Shown piece after piece: positions 16,610 to 26,616 of a stretch of 64,000 nucleotides of DNA. The stretch is from Saccharophagus sp. K07 (GTDB lineage: Bacteria; Pseudomonadota; Gammaproteobacteria; Pseudomonadales; Cellvibrionaceae). The stretch spans positions 1 through 64,000 of the forward strand of contig NZ_QRAI01000004.1 of the NCBI RefSeq assembly GCF_014336955.1. Direction: 5' to 3'. A program made the translations under genes and the position numbers. The notes beneath the pieces were generated by a model. That model was not told where the DNA came from. It saw only the letters and a program-made list of their open reading frames with translations, and made no database searches. Within the stretch, counting starts at the first letter, position 1. The number at the start of each line of letters is the position of its first letter.

Positions 16610-19600
16610 ATGGGTATTGGCCTTGCGCGCGCGCCTATTCCCCGCAAAAAACTCTACGCTGCTGTGTTGCTGGCTCTGGCCGGACCAGCTTACGCCCTGC
16701 CCGAAGGTGGCCAAGTGGTCGCTGGCGACGCCTCCATTGCCGTCAACGGCAATGTCATGGATATCCAACAGAACAGCCAGCGCGCCATCCTCAATTTCCA
16801 CAGCTTTGATATCGCCAATCAGCAGACCGTCAATTTCCATCAGCCGGGCGCCGATGCCGTGGCACTCAACCGCGTAATGGGCGATCGCCTGTCGGAAATT
16901 CACGGCGCGCTCAACGCCAACGGCCAGGTGTATCTGATCAACCCCAATGGGGTGCTGTTCGGCAATGGGGCCGAGATCAATGTCGGCAGTTTGGTGGTTA
17001 CCACTCTCGATATTTCTGACCAGGATTTTCTCGCCGGGCGCGATGCCTTTAGCGGCGCGGCCAGCGGGCGCGTGGAAAACCAGGGCCGCATCAACGCCGA
17101 TGGCCGCGTGGTGCTCTTGGCTCCGGAAGTCGTCAACCGCGGCGAAATCACTGTCGCCAACGGCGACATAGTTTTACAGTCCAGCCGCCAGGCGCTGCTG
17201 CACACCCCCGGCAGCGAAATTCCAATTCTGGTGGAGGACGCCGACCTGCTCGGTCAAGTAGTCAATGAGGGCACCCTGACTGCAGGTGAAGTTGCGCTGA
17301 TTCTGACCAGCGACAAAGCCAAACTGGCCTACGACGCCGCCATCAATAACAGCGGCCTGATCCGCGCCGTGCGCGCCACCGGCGAAGGTGGTGAGATTCA
17401 TCTGCTGAGCGGTGCGGGCATACTCAATAGCGGGACTGTGGATGCCTCTGCAACAGCGGGTTCCGGCGGTGAAATCACCCTGACTGCCGAAACCATCAAC
17501 CAATCCGGCCAAATTACGGCGAAAGCGGCGGGGACCGGTGACGGCGGCACTATCACCCTGCTAGCCGACAACGCCATCGCCATGCATTCCGGCAGTTTGA
17601 TCGACGCCAGTGCCGATCAGGTTGGCGATGCGGGTGATGTGGTCATAATCGCGGAAAAATCGACTTGGTTTACCGAAGATTCCAATATCAACGCTCGCGG
17701 GGGCGAAATTGCAGGGGATGGCGGTTTTGTGGAGGTGTCCGGCCTCGAATTTATCAATGTTGCCGGTAATGTGAACACAGGTGCCAGCAATGGTGAGGGC
17801 GGACTTTGGTATATCGATCCTACCGATATCACCATTACTGACGGGGCCGCGGGTGATTTCAACTCGGACTTTACCGGGGGCAATCCCAATAACTGGTTTC
17901 CCAATAGCGGACAGAATGCCTCGACGATCAGTGTGACGTCACTGCGCAATCAGCTGGTCAACCACGGTAATGTGCGTATTGCCACTAATTATATGTCTCC
18001 GTCAAATACTGGAGTAACGGGCAATATAACTTTTGATGCAGTATTTGATTTCGATGGTCTGGGTACGGGCCGTTCCATAACACTGGAAGCAGACAACCAG
18101 ATAATTTTTACCAGGTACGGAGGAATCTGGGATTCTAGTGGTGAGGGTGACGGGCTGAACCTGAATTTCACTGCTGCTAATGGCTTCATCATCGAGGATT
18201 CAAATCCCACCGCTCCAATTCCCGAGGATCGGGAATTAGGTGGAATCGTTAACAGCGGTTTGGGCACGATAAATATTACAGTGCTTGATGGAGACGCTTT
18301 AGTTACTGGTCTGGCCTCAGCTGCGACGGGCCTTGACGCTATCAAATTGGATGTTCAAAACGGCGCGATAATCGAGAACGGAAATTCCCTGTGGGACGTC
18401 ATGCTCCTGACGAATGGCGGCGGAGTGACTTTGAAAGCGCAGTCCGGGATAAGCGGGCTCAGCATTCGTAATAATGAGGGCGGCGTCAGTTTGCTCGATG
18501 CTTCCACCACCACAGGCAATATCAGCGGGGTGCGTGCCGCCGGACATCTGGAGATTTCCCGTCTTGTTGTCGGTTCCACTTCTTCGGCTGCTGTGTCCGC
18601 CGAAGGGCAATTAACAATTGGGTCGGGCGCCCAACTGATCGGTAACAGCTTCGATTTCGAATCGGACACTCACATTTTGATTCCAAACGGTTTTACCACG
18701 GCCGGCACCCTGCGGCTGGACGCCCCGGATATTACCAATCTTACATTCGCCAGAACCTTAAATTTCGGCGCGGACCATCTGATCATCGACACCGAGGCCA
18801 CCGGTGGCAATCTCATGATCAATTCCACGGTCAATACGCTCAGCGTAACCAACCGGTCAACCAATACCATCATTGTCGATGATACCGACGACTTGATTCT
18901 GGGAACGATTGAGCCGCTTGTGGGTGCGATCATGGTGAGCTCGGGTTCGGGTACAGATCTGACCGTTGGAGAAGACATCAATCTGACGTCCATGAATGGC
19001 GCGCTGACGCTGAATGCGGGGCGGGATCTGCTGGTCAATGCGGCCATCCTTGACGGCGCGGCCATCACCTTAACGGCCCCTCGCAACGTGCTCTTCTCTG
19101 CGGACGGTGCGGTGGATGCGGGGTCGGGCAACATCGGGATTACCGCCACCTCTGGTAATGTCGCGTTAGGGGCCTTAACGGGAGGCGCAATTACGGTTAA
19201 TGCCGGCGGCTCCATCACCGACGCCAACGGCTCCGGTGTAAATCTCTCTGCAACCAGCGCCATCCTTACCGCTGGCACAGGTTCTATAGGGGCTTTGGCG
19301 GACGGTCTGGAAACTAGCGTAGGTACTCTTACGCTGAACTCCGCCAACGGCAGCGCGTTTATATCCAACAGTCAGGCGCTGAACCTGACCAGCGTGAACG
19401 TCGGCGACGACCTTAACGTCAGCCTGCCCACCGCCGGAAATCTCACCCTGAATCAGTCCACCCCCACCATTGGTGGCACCGCGACTTTCTCTGTGGCCAA
19501 CGGCCAATTAATAGTGCCCAACACGGGGTGGACCACGACTGGCAATCTGACAGTCAGTGCCACACGTATTGTGGACTCGAACTCGAGCGCGACAGTTAGC

Positions 19601-22600
19601 CTGACGGCCAATAACGCCGACCTGACCCTTACCGGTGCGACGGCATCCACGTTGAATGTCGACTTCAATACCCTGGCGTTGCAGTTATCCGGCGGCCAGA
19701 CGGTACAGGTGAACGATGACAATGACCTCACCCTCAACAACATCAGCAACAACGGGAACCTGACCGTAACTACCGAGGACGGCTCGGATCTCACCATCAC
19801 AGATACCACGCCAGTTAGCAGTGGTCAGCTCACATTGAATGTGGGCCGAAATCTGGTGCTATCTACGGCCAGCTTGAATGTCACTGGCAATCTGACCATA
19901 TCAGCCGACGACGTGCGCGATAGCAATGCGAGTTCCAACGTCTCCCTCGGCGGCGCCGATGCTGATATCACCCTGCGCACTGCTGGCAATCAGGACCGAA
20001 ACTGGGATACGGATTTCGATCAACTGACTCTGTTAATCGCAGGGGGAGGCAATTTCAACCTGACCAATGCCGGCGCTTTGCAGCTGACCTCGGTCAAGAC
20101 GGGTATTGGCAACGCCAGTTTTGCCACTGAGAGCGGCAACTTGACCTTTGTCGCAGGCACTATTGATGGCGACGCCGCGTTCAGCGCGACCAATGGCAAT
20201 GTGGTGCTCAACAATGCGCCGACGGTGATGGGTGATCTGACCCTGACGACGGTGGGTTCCGGAAATGTGATTCTGCCCACTGCCGGCATCAGTATCGGCG
20301 GTACTTTAACGGTCGATGCCGACAATCTGTTGGACGGCGATGCCAACCTGACCCTGACCGCAACCGACGCCAACATCACCTTGCGCAATGCCGGTAATCA
20401 GGCCCGCAGCTGGACGACCACGTTTGACCAATTGGTGTTGGATATCACCGGCACGGGCAATTTCAGCCTGACCAACAGCGGCGCTTTGGACCTTGTTTCT
20501 CTAACCACCGGCGGTAATACCACGGTCACTACGAACGCGGGCGACCTGGCTATTGGAACGGCTTCCGTTGGTGGCAATGCCGGATTTACCGCTGCTGAAA
20601 ACCTGACGCTGACTTCACTGACCTCTAATGGCAACGTCACCGTAACGGCTGCCGATGGCGACATCAGCTTTGGCACAAACTCGATTGCCGGCAATGCGGT
20701 GTTCAATGCGGCTGGCGACGTGATTCTGACCAGTGACAACCTGACCGTGGGCGGGAATTTAACTGTCGCCGCCGACAATTTACGCGGTAGCACTGCTGCC
20801 GCTGATCTGACCCTGAGTGCGACCAACGCCAATATCGACCTGAGCGCTGCGGGTAACCAGGACAGAAACTGGGAGACGGATTTCGCTCAGCTGACACTGG
20901 CGATCGCCGGCACGGGCGATTTCAACCTGACCAACGCTGGCGCTTTGCAGCTCACCTCTGTCGATACAGGTATTGGCAACGCCAGTTTTGCCACTGAGAG
21001 CGGCAACTTGACCTTTGTCGCTGGAACCATTGGCGGCAACGCCGCGTTCAGTGCGACCAATGGCAATGTGGTGCTGACAAGCGCACCGACGGTGACGGGT
21101 GATCTCAGTCTGACGACTGTGGGTTCGGGCAATGTGGTTGTGCTGAATTCCGTTATCAGTGTCGGCGGTGTTTTAACGGTTGACGCGGACAATCTGCTGG
21201 ATATCGATTCTGATCTGACCCTGACTGCAACCAGTGCCGACATCACCCTGCGCAATGTGGGCAACCAATCCCACAATTGGACAACCACCTTCGACCAACT
21301 GGTATTGGATATTACCGGCACCGGCAATTTCAGCCTGACCAACAGCGGCGCTTTGGACCTCGTTTCGATAAGCACCGGCGGCAATACCAATATCTCGACT
21401 AATGCGGGCGACCTGGCCGTTGGCACTGCTTCCATTGGTGGCGATGCCGTATTTAGCGGCGCTGGCGATTTGACCCTGGGCTCGGTAAGCGCCGGTGGCG
21501 ACGCGGCATTCACTTCCATCAATGGCGATATCTCCTTTGGCTCCGGCACCATCGACGGTGATACGGTATTTAATGCGACTGCGGGCAATGTGGAGCTGAC
21601 GGGCACCCCTACCTTTAGCGGTGACTTAAGTCTGTTTACCGGCGATGTGATTCTGGCGGGCAACAGTCTGGCAGTGGGCGGCGATCTGACGATCGAAGCC
21701 GACGATTTGCGAGGCACTTCTACGGACTTGACCTTGAGTGCGGTGAACGCCGATATCACCCTGCGCGATGGTGGCACGCGAAACTGGTCGACGGATTTCA
21801 ATCAGCTGGTGTTGGATATTGCTGGCACTGGCGACTTTAGCTTGATTAATAGCAAAGCTTTGTCTTTGACCTCTGTTACAACGGGAGGCAATGCATCTTT
21901 CACTACCACCGCCGGGAATCTTACGGTTGGCACGAGTGTGATTGACGGCGATGCGGATTTCACCGCGCAAAATGGTGGGATTACCCTGGGAGCTGGCACC
22001 TTCGGTGGTGATGTCACTTTCAATACCAGCGGTGGCGATATAGTTCTGACGGATACCCCTTCCGTGACCGGAGATTTAAACCTGGTCACCCAGGGCGCCG
22101 GCGATGTGGTTCTAAGTGGTGGGCTGGATGTTGGCGGCAAGCTGGTTGTCGACGCCAATGATCTGGTCACTACCGATCCCTCTCTGACGCTGACCGCTAC
22201 CAGTGCCGATATCACTCTGCGTGATACTGGAGATCAAGCCCGCATCTGGAATACCACCTTTGACGAGTTGGTATTGACTATCGCCAGCACGGGCGATTTC
22301 AGTTTGACCAATACCGGCGCTTTGGATCTGACCGCAATTACCACCGGCGGCAACGCCAGCATTTCCGCAAACGGCGATTTGACCCTGGGTATTGCCAACA
22401 TCGACGGCAACGCGAGTTTTACCGCGGATGGCAACTTGGCTGTGACTTCCCTAACGGCTGGCGGCAATGGGGAATTTACCTCTACCAATGGCGATATCAC
22501 CTTTGGCTCCGGCTCTATCGACGGCAACGCTGTATTCACTGCAACCGAGGGCAATGTAGAGCTGACAGGTGCTCCGACCTTTGGCGGCGATTTAAGTCTG

Positions 22601-25600
22601 TATACCGGTGATGTGATTCTGTCCGGCGACAGTTTGGCGGCAGGCGGCGATCTGACGATCGAAGCCGACAATTTGCAAGGCTCGTCTGCCGACCTGTCCC
22701 TGAGCGCAGTGAATGCCGCTATCACCCTGCGCGCTGGCGGTGCTCAGCCCCGCAACTGGACAACCGATTTTGCTCAGCTGGTACTGGATATTGCCGGCAC
22801 CGGCTCTCTCAACCTGACCAACAACGGCGCTCTTACCCTGTCCTCCGCGAGCACTGGCGGCAACGCGCTATTCCGGACGATCAGCGGCGACTTGACCCTC
22901 GGCTCGGCCATTGATGTGGCCGGCGAGCTGGCTCTGATCACCCAGGATTCCGGCGATGTGATTGTGTCGGCCGCTGGCCTGGAACACGGAAACCGTTTGA
23001 CCATTGAGGCTGACAACGTATTGGCGTCAAGCGGGGATATAAGACTCACCGCCACTACTGCGGATATCACTTTGCGCGGCGGTGATCTTGCGACTTCATG
23101 GCTGACTGACTTCGATGAGTTGGCGTTGCAGATCGACGGTGACGGCGCATTTAGCTTGACCGATGAGAATGGTCTTACTCTCACCTCCATTCGCACTGGT
23201 GGCAACGCGAGTTTTACGACTACAGGTGCGAATTTGATCGTGAACGCTGATCCTGAGGTCAACGGAGATCTCACCCTCGCCACTGCTGGCATAGGCGATG
23301 TGGTTCTGACCAGCTCCAGCCTTGTGCACAGCGGCAATCTGACCATCAACGCAGACAATCTGACCGGCACTGATGAGACCCTGACACTCGCTGCCACTAA
23401 TGCCGATATTCGCCTCCGCGACAGCGCCGACGCACACGCTTGGACGACCAGCTTCGACACCTTGACCCTGTCTATCGCTGGCGGTGGTGCGATTGCCGTG
23501 CAGGATACCGATGGGCTGACTCTCGGTGTCATCACCACTGACGGCGAGGCCAGTTTTGCCAGCACTAACGCGGATCTGATTCTGACGGCAGCTCCCTCGG
23601 TCGCGGGAGGTTTGAGCTTAATCGCCGACGGTTCCGGCGACGTGGTGCTGCAGAATTCGCAGCTGCTGCACAGCGGCGATTTGACGGTTGTAGCGGACAA
23701 CTTGCGGGGCAACGCTGGTTCCGAGGTCACCCTGGCCGCGACCAACGCGGATATCACCTTGCGCGATGGCAGTTTGGCGCGCACCTGGAACACCGATTTT
23801 GCGCACTTGGCGGTGGATATTGCCGGCACTGGTGCGCTGGCGGTTATCAATCAAGGCAGTTTGGTCTTGGATTCGGTTAAAACCGGCGGCGACGCCAGCT
23901 TCCGCACCTCCAATGCTGATTTGACGCTGACAGCCAATCCCGACGTCGGCGGAGCACTGACCCTCGCTGCGATTGGCAGCGGCGATTTGATCCTTGCTAA
24001 CGCCGGTCTTACCCATTCCGGTGACTTGACCGTGGTGGCTGATGAACTGATCAGCAACTCGCCTATTCGCTTGATCGCGACCAACGCGGATATTCACCTG
24101 CGCGGCGGCTCGTTGGCTCAGGCCTGGTCCACCGATTTTGCGCGTTTGAATTTGCGCATCGACGGCGCGGGCGATTTTGCTCTGGTCGATGACAACGGCC
24201 TGACCCTGGATTCGGTCAACGTGGGCGGTAACGCCAGCTTTACAGCAACCAATGCGAATTTGGTGGTGGAATCAGCTCCTGTGATCGGTGGTGACCTCAC
24301 CCTGCGTACCCTGAACTCGGGCGATATAGTGATTCCGGATGCCGGGCTGGCGGTCAGTGGCGACCTCACCTTGATTGCCGACCGCGTATTGGATGGTGAT
24401 GCCAATCTCGACCTGACGGCGGCCGGCTTGTCAGTAACCTTGCGCGACCAGCAGCAGGCGGCCAATTGGACGACCCACATTGACCGGTTGAATCTCGACC
24501 TTAGCGGTGGTGGCGCTTTAAATCTGACCAACACCGGCGCTCTGACCGTCGACAGCATAATCAGCGACGGCGCCGTTGATGTCGCGACCAGCGGCAATCT
24601 GCAGATCGGCAATTTGAGCGGCACGGACATGGCGTTTAACGGCGCGAATATCACGCTGCTGCAGAACACCTACGCTGTCGATGAGCTGGCGCTGACGGCG
24701 GCGGATCAATTGACCCTGGCCAACGGCGGCGTGTCGGTAGCAGACATGCTGCGGGTGACCGCAGCGCGTATGAATACCGCCGGCGGCGGACCTGTGGTTC
24801 TGGCAGCAAACAGTGGCGACCTGACGCTCACCGGAAATCAGGATCTGTCCCTGGTTACCCGTATGAGCCAACTCGGCCTGACCTACAACTCGGCCAACGC
24901 CCTGTCGATCCAGAACGACCGCAGCCTCACCCTGCAGCGTTTTGCGGTGCCGAATGTGACCAATCTTTCGCTCTCGGTTAATGGCACTCTGACCGTTCCT
25001 GCAACCGGCCTTGCAGCCAGCAACCGCCTCACCATAGACGCGGTGGATTTGCTCGATGGCGACCGTTCACTGTCGCTGTCGGCGCGGGAACTTGCGGTGC
25101 GTCTGAACAATGTGGGCGGCAACCACAATTGGACGGTCAATGCCGACTCTCTGGATGCTTTGCTGCGCGGCAAGGGCAATTTGACGGTTGCAGCGGCCAA
25201 TGGACTGCGTTTGCAGGACCTCAATGGCGATTCCAACGCGGTGATGATTGAAAACGGGAATTTCTCCCTCGCATTGAGCAGCGGTGACTTGGTGCTGTCC
25301 GACAATATCAGCGCAGCGGATTTAACAGCGGATGGCCAGCGCGCCGGTATGATCGACTTGGAAATCCAGGAAGGCAGTGTCACTACCTCTGGCCCCACCA
25401 CTTTGTCGTCTACCAATACCGTTGATCGGGACGCCGATGACCTGTATGGAATCAGCATTCGTCTTACCGATACCAGCGCCGCCGCGCGCAGCATAACTTT
25501 GGGCAGTGCGAACGGCTCGGCAACTTTGCGCGCCATCGGCGGCGATGTTCTTTTGGATACGCGCCCGTTGGGGACGGCGGAGGAAGCATCACGGACCTTG

Positions 25601-25996
25601 GTCCATACTTCCAACAGCTCGATTGAGATATTCAACAATTCCAATGATCCGCGCACTGGTACGGTATTGATCAACGGTGAACTGGTAGCAGCAGAGCCGT
25701 GGCAGAGCGTCGGACAGAACCGGCGTCTAGTGATCGTGGCCGATTACGCAGCACAACCGGCACCCGGTGGAGTATTGGACGAGTTGGACGATCTCGATGG
25801 CAATCTGGATATAGTGGACGAGGTGAACAAGTCCGGTCCGCAGGCGGCGCAACAGTTTGAGCAGGTGTTCGGCACCTGTGATGAACTGGATCAGAAAAAT
25901 CAGCACCGCTGCCGGGTGGACGCCGCGCTCAAGTCCTTCCTGTCACATTGGTTAGTCGGCGGTGAAATGCCGCCGAAAACGGAGATCCGTAGATGA
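16610..25996 (+). CDS. TpsA giant filamentous adhesin (CdrA/HMW-like) with cysteine hook
   Basis: About 3,128 residues from the ATG at 16610; ATGs at 16559 and 16535 inside tpsB would add 17 or 25 residues. The signal (KKLYAAVLLALAGPAYA) is followed by the TPS/hemagglutination-activity domain with its hallmarks (QRAILNFHSFDI, VYLINPNGVLFGNG). A long beta-helix region contains 12 well-kept repeats plus degenerate copies, each with a core like ADITLR...W.TDF..L. Near the C-terminus Cys codons at 25877 and 25910 give C-x10-C (CDELDQKNQHRC). That matches the disulfide 'cysteine hook' that anchors HMW1 and CdrA in their TpsB pore. Known relatives are biofilm adhesins. It is followed with a 4-base overlap by a YfiR-family gene. 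Confidence 0.92.
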   Translation: MGIGLARAPIPRKKLYAAVLLALAGPAYALPEGGQVVAGDASIAVNGNVMDIQQNSQRAILNFHSFDIANQQTVNFHQPGADAVALNRVMGDRLSEIHGALNANGQVYLINPNGVLFGNGAEINVGSLVVTTLDISDQDFLAGRDAFSGAASGRVENQGRINADGRVVLLAPEVVNRGEITVANGDIVLQSSRQALLHTPGSEIPILVEDADLLGQVVNEGTLTAGEVALILTSDKAKLAYDAAINNSGLIRAVRATGEGGEIHLLSGAGILNSGTVDASATAGSGGEITLTAETINQSGQITAKAAGTGDGGTITLLADNAIAMHSGSLIDASADQVGDAGDVVIIAEKSTWFTEDSNINARGGEIAGDGGFVEVSGLEFINVAGNVNTGASNGEGGLWYIDPTDITITDGAAGDFNSDFTGGNPNNWFPNSGQNASTISVTSLRNQLVNHGNVRIATNYMSPSNTGVTGNITFDAVFDFDGLGTGRSITLEADNQIIFTRYGGIWDSSGEGDGLNLNFTAANGFIIEDSNPTAPIPEDRELGGIVNSGLGTINITVLDGDALVTGLASAATGLDAIKLDVQNGAIIENGNSLWDVMLLTNGGGVTLKAQSGISGLSIRNNEGGVSLLDASTTTGNISGVRAAGHLEISRLVVGSTSSAAVSAEGQLTIGSGAQLIGNSFDFESDTHILIPNGFTTAGTLRLDAPDITNLTFARTLNFGADHLIIDTEATGGNLMINSTVNTLSVTNRSTNTIIVDDTDDLILGTIEPLVGAIMVSSGSGTDLTVGEDINLTSMNGALTLNAGRDLLVNAAILDGAAITLTAPRNVLFSADGAVDAGSGNIGITATSGNVALGALTGGAITVNAGGSITDANGSGVNLSATSAILTAGTGSIGALADGLETSVGTLTLNSANGSAFISNSQALNLTSVNVGDDLNVSLPTAGNLTLNQSTPTIGGTATFSVANGQLIVPNTGWTTTGNLTVSATRIVDSNSSATVSLTANNADLTLTGATASTLNVDFNTLALQLSGGQTVQVNDDNDLTLNNISNNGNLTVTTEDGSDLTITDTTPVSSGQLTLNVGRNLVLSTASLNVTGNLTISADDVRDSNASSNVSLGGADADITLRTAGNQDRNWDTDFDQLTLLIAGGGNFNLTNAGALQLTSVKTGIGNASFATESGNLTFVAGTIDGDAAFSATNGNVVLNNAPTVMGDLTLTTVGSGNVILPTAGISIGGTLTVDADNLLDGDANLTLTATDANITLRNAGNQARSWTTTFDQLVLDITGTGNFSLTNSGALDLVSLTTGGNTTVTTNAGDLAIGTASVGGNAGFTAAENLTLTSLTSNGNVTVTAADGDISFGTNSIAGNAVFNAAGDVILTSDNLTVGGNLTVAADNLRGSTAAADLTLSATNANIDLSAAGNQDRNWETDFAQLTLAIAGTGDFNLTNAGALQLTSVDTGIGNASFATESGNLTFVAGTIGGNAAFSATNGNVVLTSAPTVTGDLSLTTVGSGNVVVLNSVISVGGVLTVDADNLLDIDSDLTLTATSADITLRNVGNQSHNWTTTFDQLVLDITGTGNFSLTNSGALDLVSISTGGNTNISTNAGDLAVGTASIGGDAVFSGAGDLTLGSVSAGGDAAFTSINGDISFGSGTIDGDTVFNATAGNVELTGTPTFSGDLSLFTGDVILAGNSLAVGGDLTIEADDLRGTSTDLTLSAVNADITLRDGGTRNWSTDFNQLVLDIAGTGDFSLINSKALSLTSVTTGGNASFTTTAGNLTVGTSVIDGDADFTAQNGGITLGAGTFGGDVTFNTSGGDIVLTDTPSVTGDLNLVTQGAGDVVLSGGLDVGGKLVVDANDLVTTDPSLTLTATSADITLRDTGDQARIWNTTFDELVLTIASTGDFSLTNTGALDLTAITTGGNASISANGDLTLGIANIDGNASFTADGNLAVTSLTAGGNGEFTSTNGDITFGSGSIDGNAVFTATEGNVELTGAPTFGGDLSLYTGDVILSGDSLAAGGDLTIEADNLQGSSADLSLSAVNAAITLRAGGAQPRNWTTDFAQLVLDIAGTGSLNLTNNGALTLSSASTGGNALFRTISGDLTLGSAIDVAGELALITQDSGDVIVSAAGLEHGNRLTIEADNVLASSGDIRLTATTADITLRGGDLATSWLTDFDELALQIDGDGAFSLTDENGLTLTSIRTGGNASFTTTGANLIVNADPEVNGDLTLATAGIGDVVLTSSSLVHSGNLTINADNLTGTDETLTLAATNADIRLRDSADAHAWTTSFDTLTLSIAGGGAIAVQDTDGLTLGVITTDGEASFASTNADLILTAAPSVAGGLSLIADGSGDVVLQNSQLLHSGDLTVVADNLRGNAGSEVTLAATNADITLRDGSLARTWNTDFAHLAVDIAGTGALAVINQGSLVLDSVKTGGDASFRTSNADLTLTANPDVGGALTLAAIGSGDLILANAGLTHSGDLTVVADELISNSPIRLIATNADIHLRGGSLAQAWSTDFARLNLRIDGAGDFALVDDNGLTLDSVNVGGNASFTATNANLVVESAPVIGGDLTLRTLNSGDIVIPDAGLAVSGDLTLIADRVLDGDANLDLTAAGLSVTLRDQQQAANWTTHIDRLNLDLSGGGALNLTNTGALTVDSIISDGAVDVATSGNLQIGNLSGTDMAFNGANITLLQNTYAVDELALTAADQLTLANGGVSVADMLRVTAARMNTAGGGPVVLAANSGDLTLTGNQDLSLVTRMSQLGLTYNSANALSIQNDRSLTLQRFAVPNVTNLSLSVNGTLTVPATGLAASNRLTIDAVDLLDGDRSLSLSARELAVRLNNVGGNHNWTVNADSLDALLRGKGNLTVAAANGLRLQDLNGDSNAVMIENGNFSLALSSGDLVLSDNISAADLTADGQRAGMIDLEIQEGSVTTSGPTTLSSTNTVDRDADDLYGISIRLTDTSAAARSITLGSANGSATLRAIGGDVLLDTRPLGTAEEASRTLVHTSNSSIEIFNNSNDPRTGTVLINGELVAAEPWQSVGQNRRLVIVADYAAQPAPGGVLDELDDLDGNLDIVDEVNKSGPQAAQQFEQVFGTCDELDQKNQHRCRVDAALKSFLSHWLVGGEMPPKTEIRR
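19940..24560 (+). repeat. Tandem beta-helix repeats inside TpsA
   Basis: About twelve tandem units of very roughly 110-150 residues, each carrying NADITLR, then xxNWxTDFxQLxLDI and GTGDFxLTNxGAL. Some neighbours are close at DNA level: for example, around 20102 and 20969 a stretch encoding GIGNASFATESGNLTF is almost identical. The 867-base offset equals two units, so the first four units form a higher-order AB-AB repeat. Copies become more diverged towards the 3' end. Confidence 0.85.
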
Positions 25997-26607
25997 TTGG
26001 CCGTTGGTTGGACGCAGTCCCGCCGTTGCAACGTCAGTATTCGCATCTGCCTTGGTGCCGCCGACTGGCCGCGCTTTTGGTAGCGTTGTGGCTGCCGGCT
26101 GCCGATGCCTATGCGCAGAAGGCCAGTGAAGCGGAACTCCAGGTGCGCGCTCAGTTCGTCTACAACTTCGCCAACTTCGTTGAATGGCCGGATGATGCGT
26201 TTGCCAATAAAACCGCGCCCATCAAAGTCTGCTTGTTCGGCGAGGTGGATTTCGGCCCCTATCTTTACACCTTCTCCGGCACGCGCATCGGCGAGCGGAC
26301 GTTGACGGTGCAAAAGGCGGATCAAATCGAAGAAATTCGCTCCGGCTGCCATATTTTGTACGTCGGCCAGGATGAGCGGGTGCGGTTGCCGACCTTTTGG
26401 CAGGAGATTCAATACATCTACGTCCTCAGCATTGGCGATCGCCAAGGTTTTGCCGATAAAGGCGGCATCATCAATATTCTGCGTACGCGCGATCGCGTGC
26501 AGTTCGACGTGAATATCGAAAACGCTTTGCTGAACGGCCTGTTTCTGGATTCCGACCTGTTGGCGCTGGCTCGGGTGATTAAACGCAACTCCCGCACTGG
26601 TCCCTGA
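25993..26607 (+). CDS. YfiR-family (DUF4154) periplasmic protein
   Basis: 204 residues with a late signal-like segment (RRLAALLVALWLPAADAYAQ, ~28-47) and then the YfiR fold: VRAQFVYNFANFVEWPDDAF, KVCLFGE, HILYVGQDE, VLSIGDRQGFADKGGIINIL, FDVNIENALLNGL. YfiR in Pseudomonas is a periplasmic repressor of the diguanylate cyclase YfiN. Family members next to histidine kinases are thought to modulate the kinase sensor. GGAG precedes the start, which overlaps the tpsA stop (ATGA). Its place between an adhesin and a hybrid kinase suggests it senses the periplasm or envelope for that kinase, which is inference. The signal peptide appears to sit behind an extended N-terminus, so a later start is possible. 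Confidence 0.88.
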   Translation: MIGRWLDAVPPLQRQYSHLPWCRRLAALLVALWLPAADAYAQKASEAELQVRAQFVYNFANFVEWPDDAFANKTAPIKVCLFGEVDFGPYLYTFSGTRIGERTLTVQKADQIEEIRSGCHILYVGQDERVRLPTFWQEIQYIYVLSIGDRQGFADKGGIINILRTRDRVQFDVNIENALLNGLFLDSDLLALARVIKRNSRTGP

Positions 26608-26616
26608 GTTTCCAGC

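Noticed and set aside
20887-21801. Long minus-strand ORFs under tpsA (also 22774-23850 and others)
   Set aside because: They repeat with the same period as the TpsA repeats and are only the reverse reading of those repeats.
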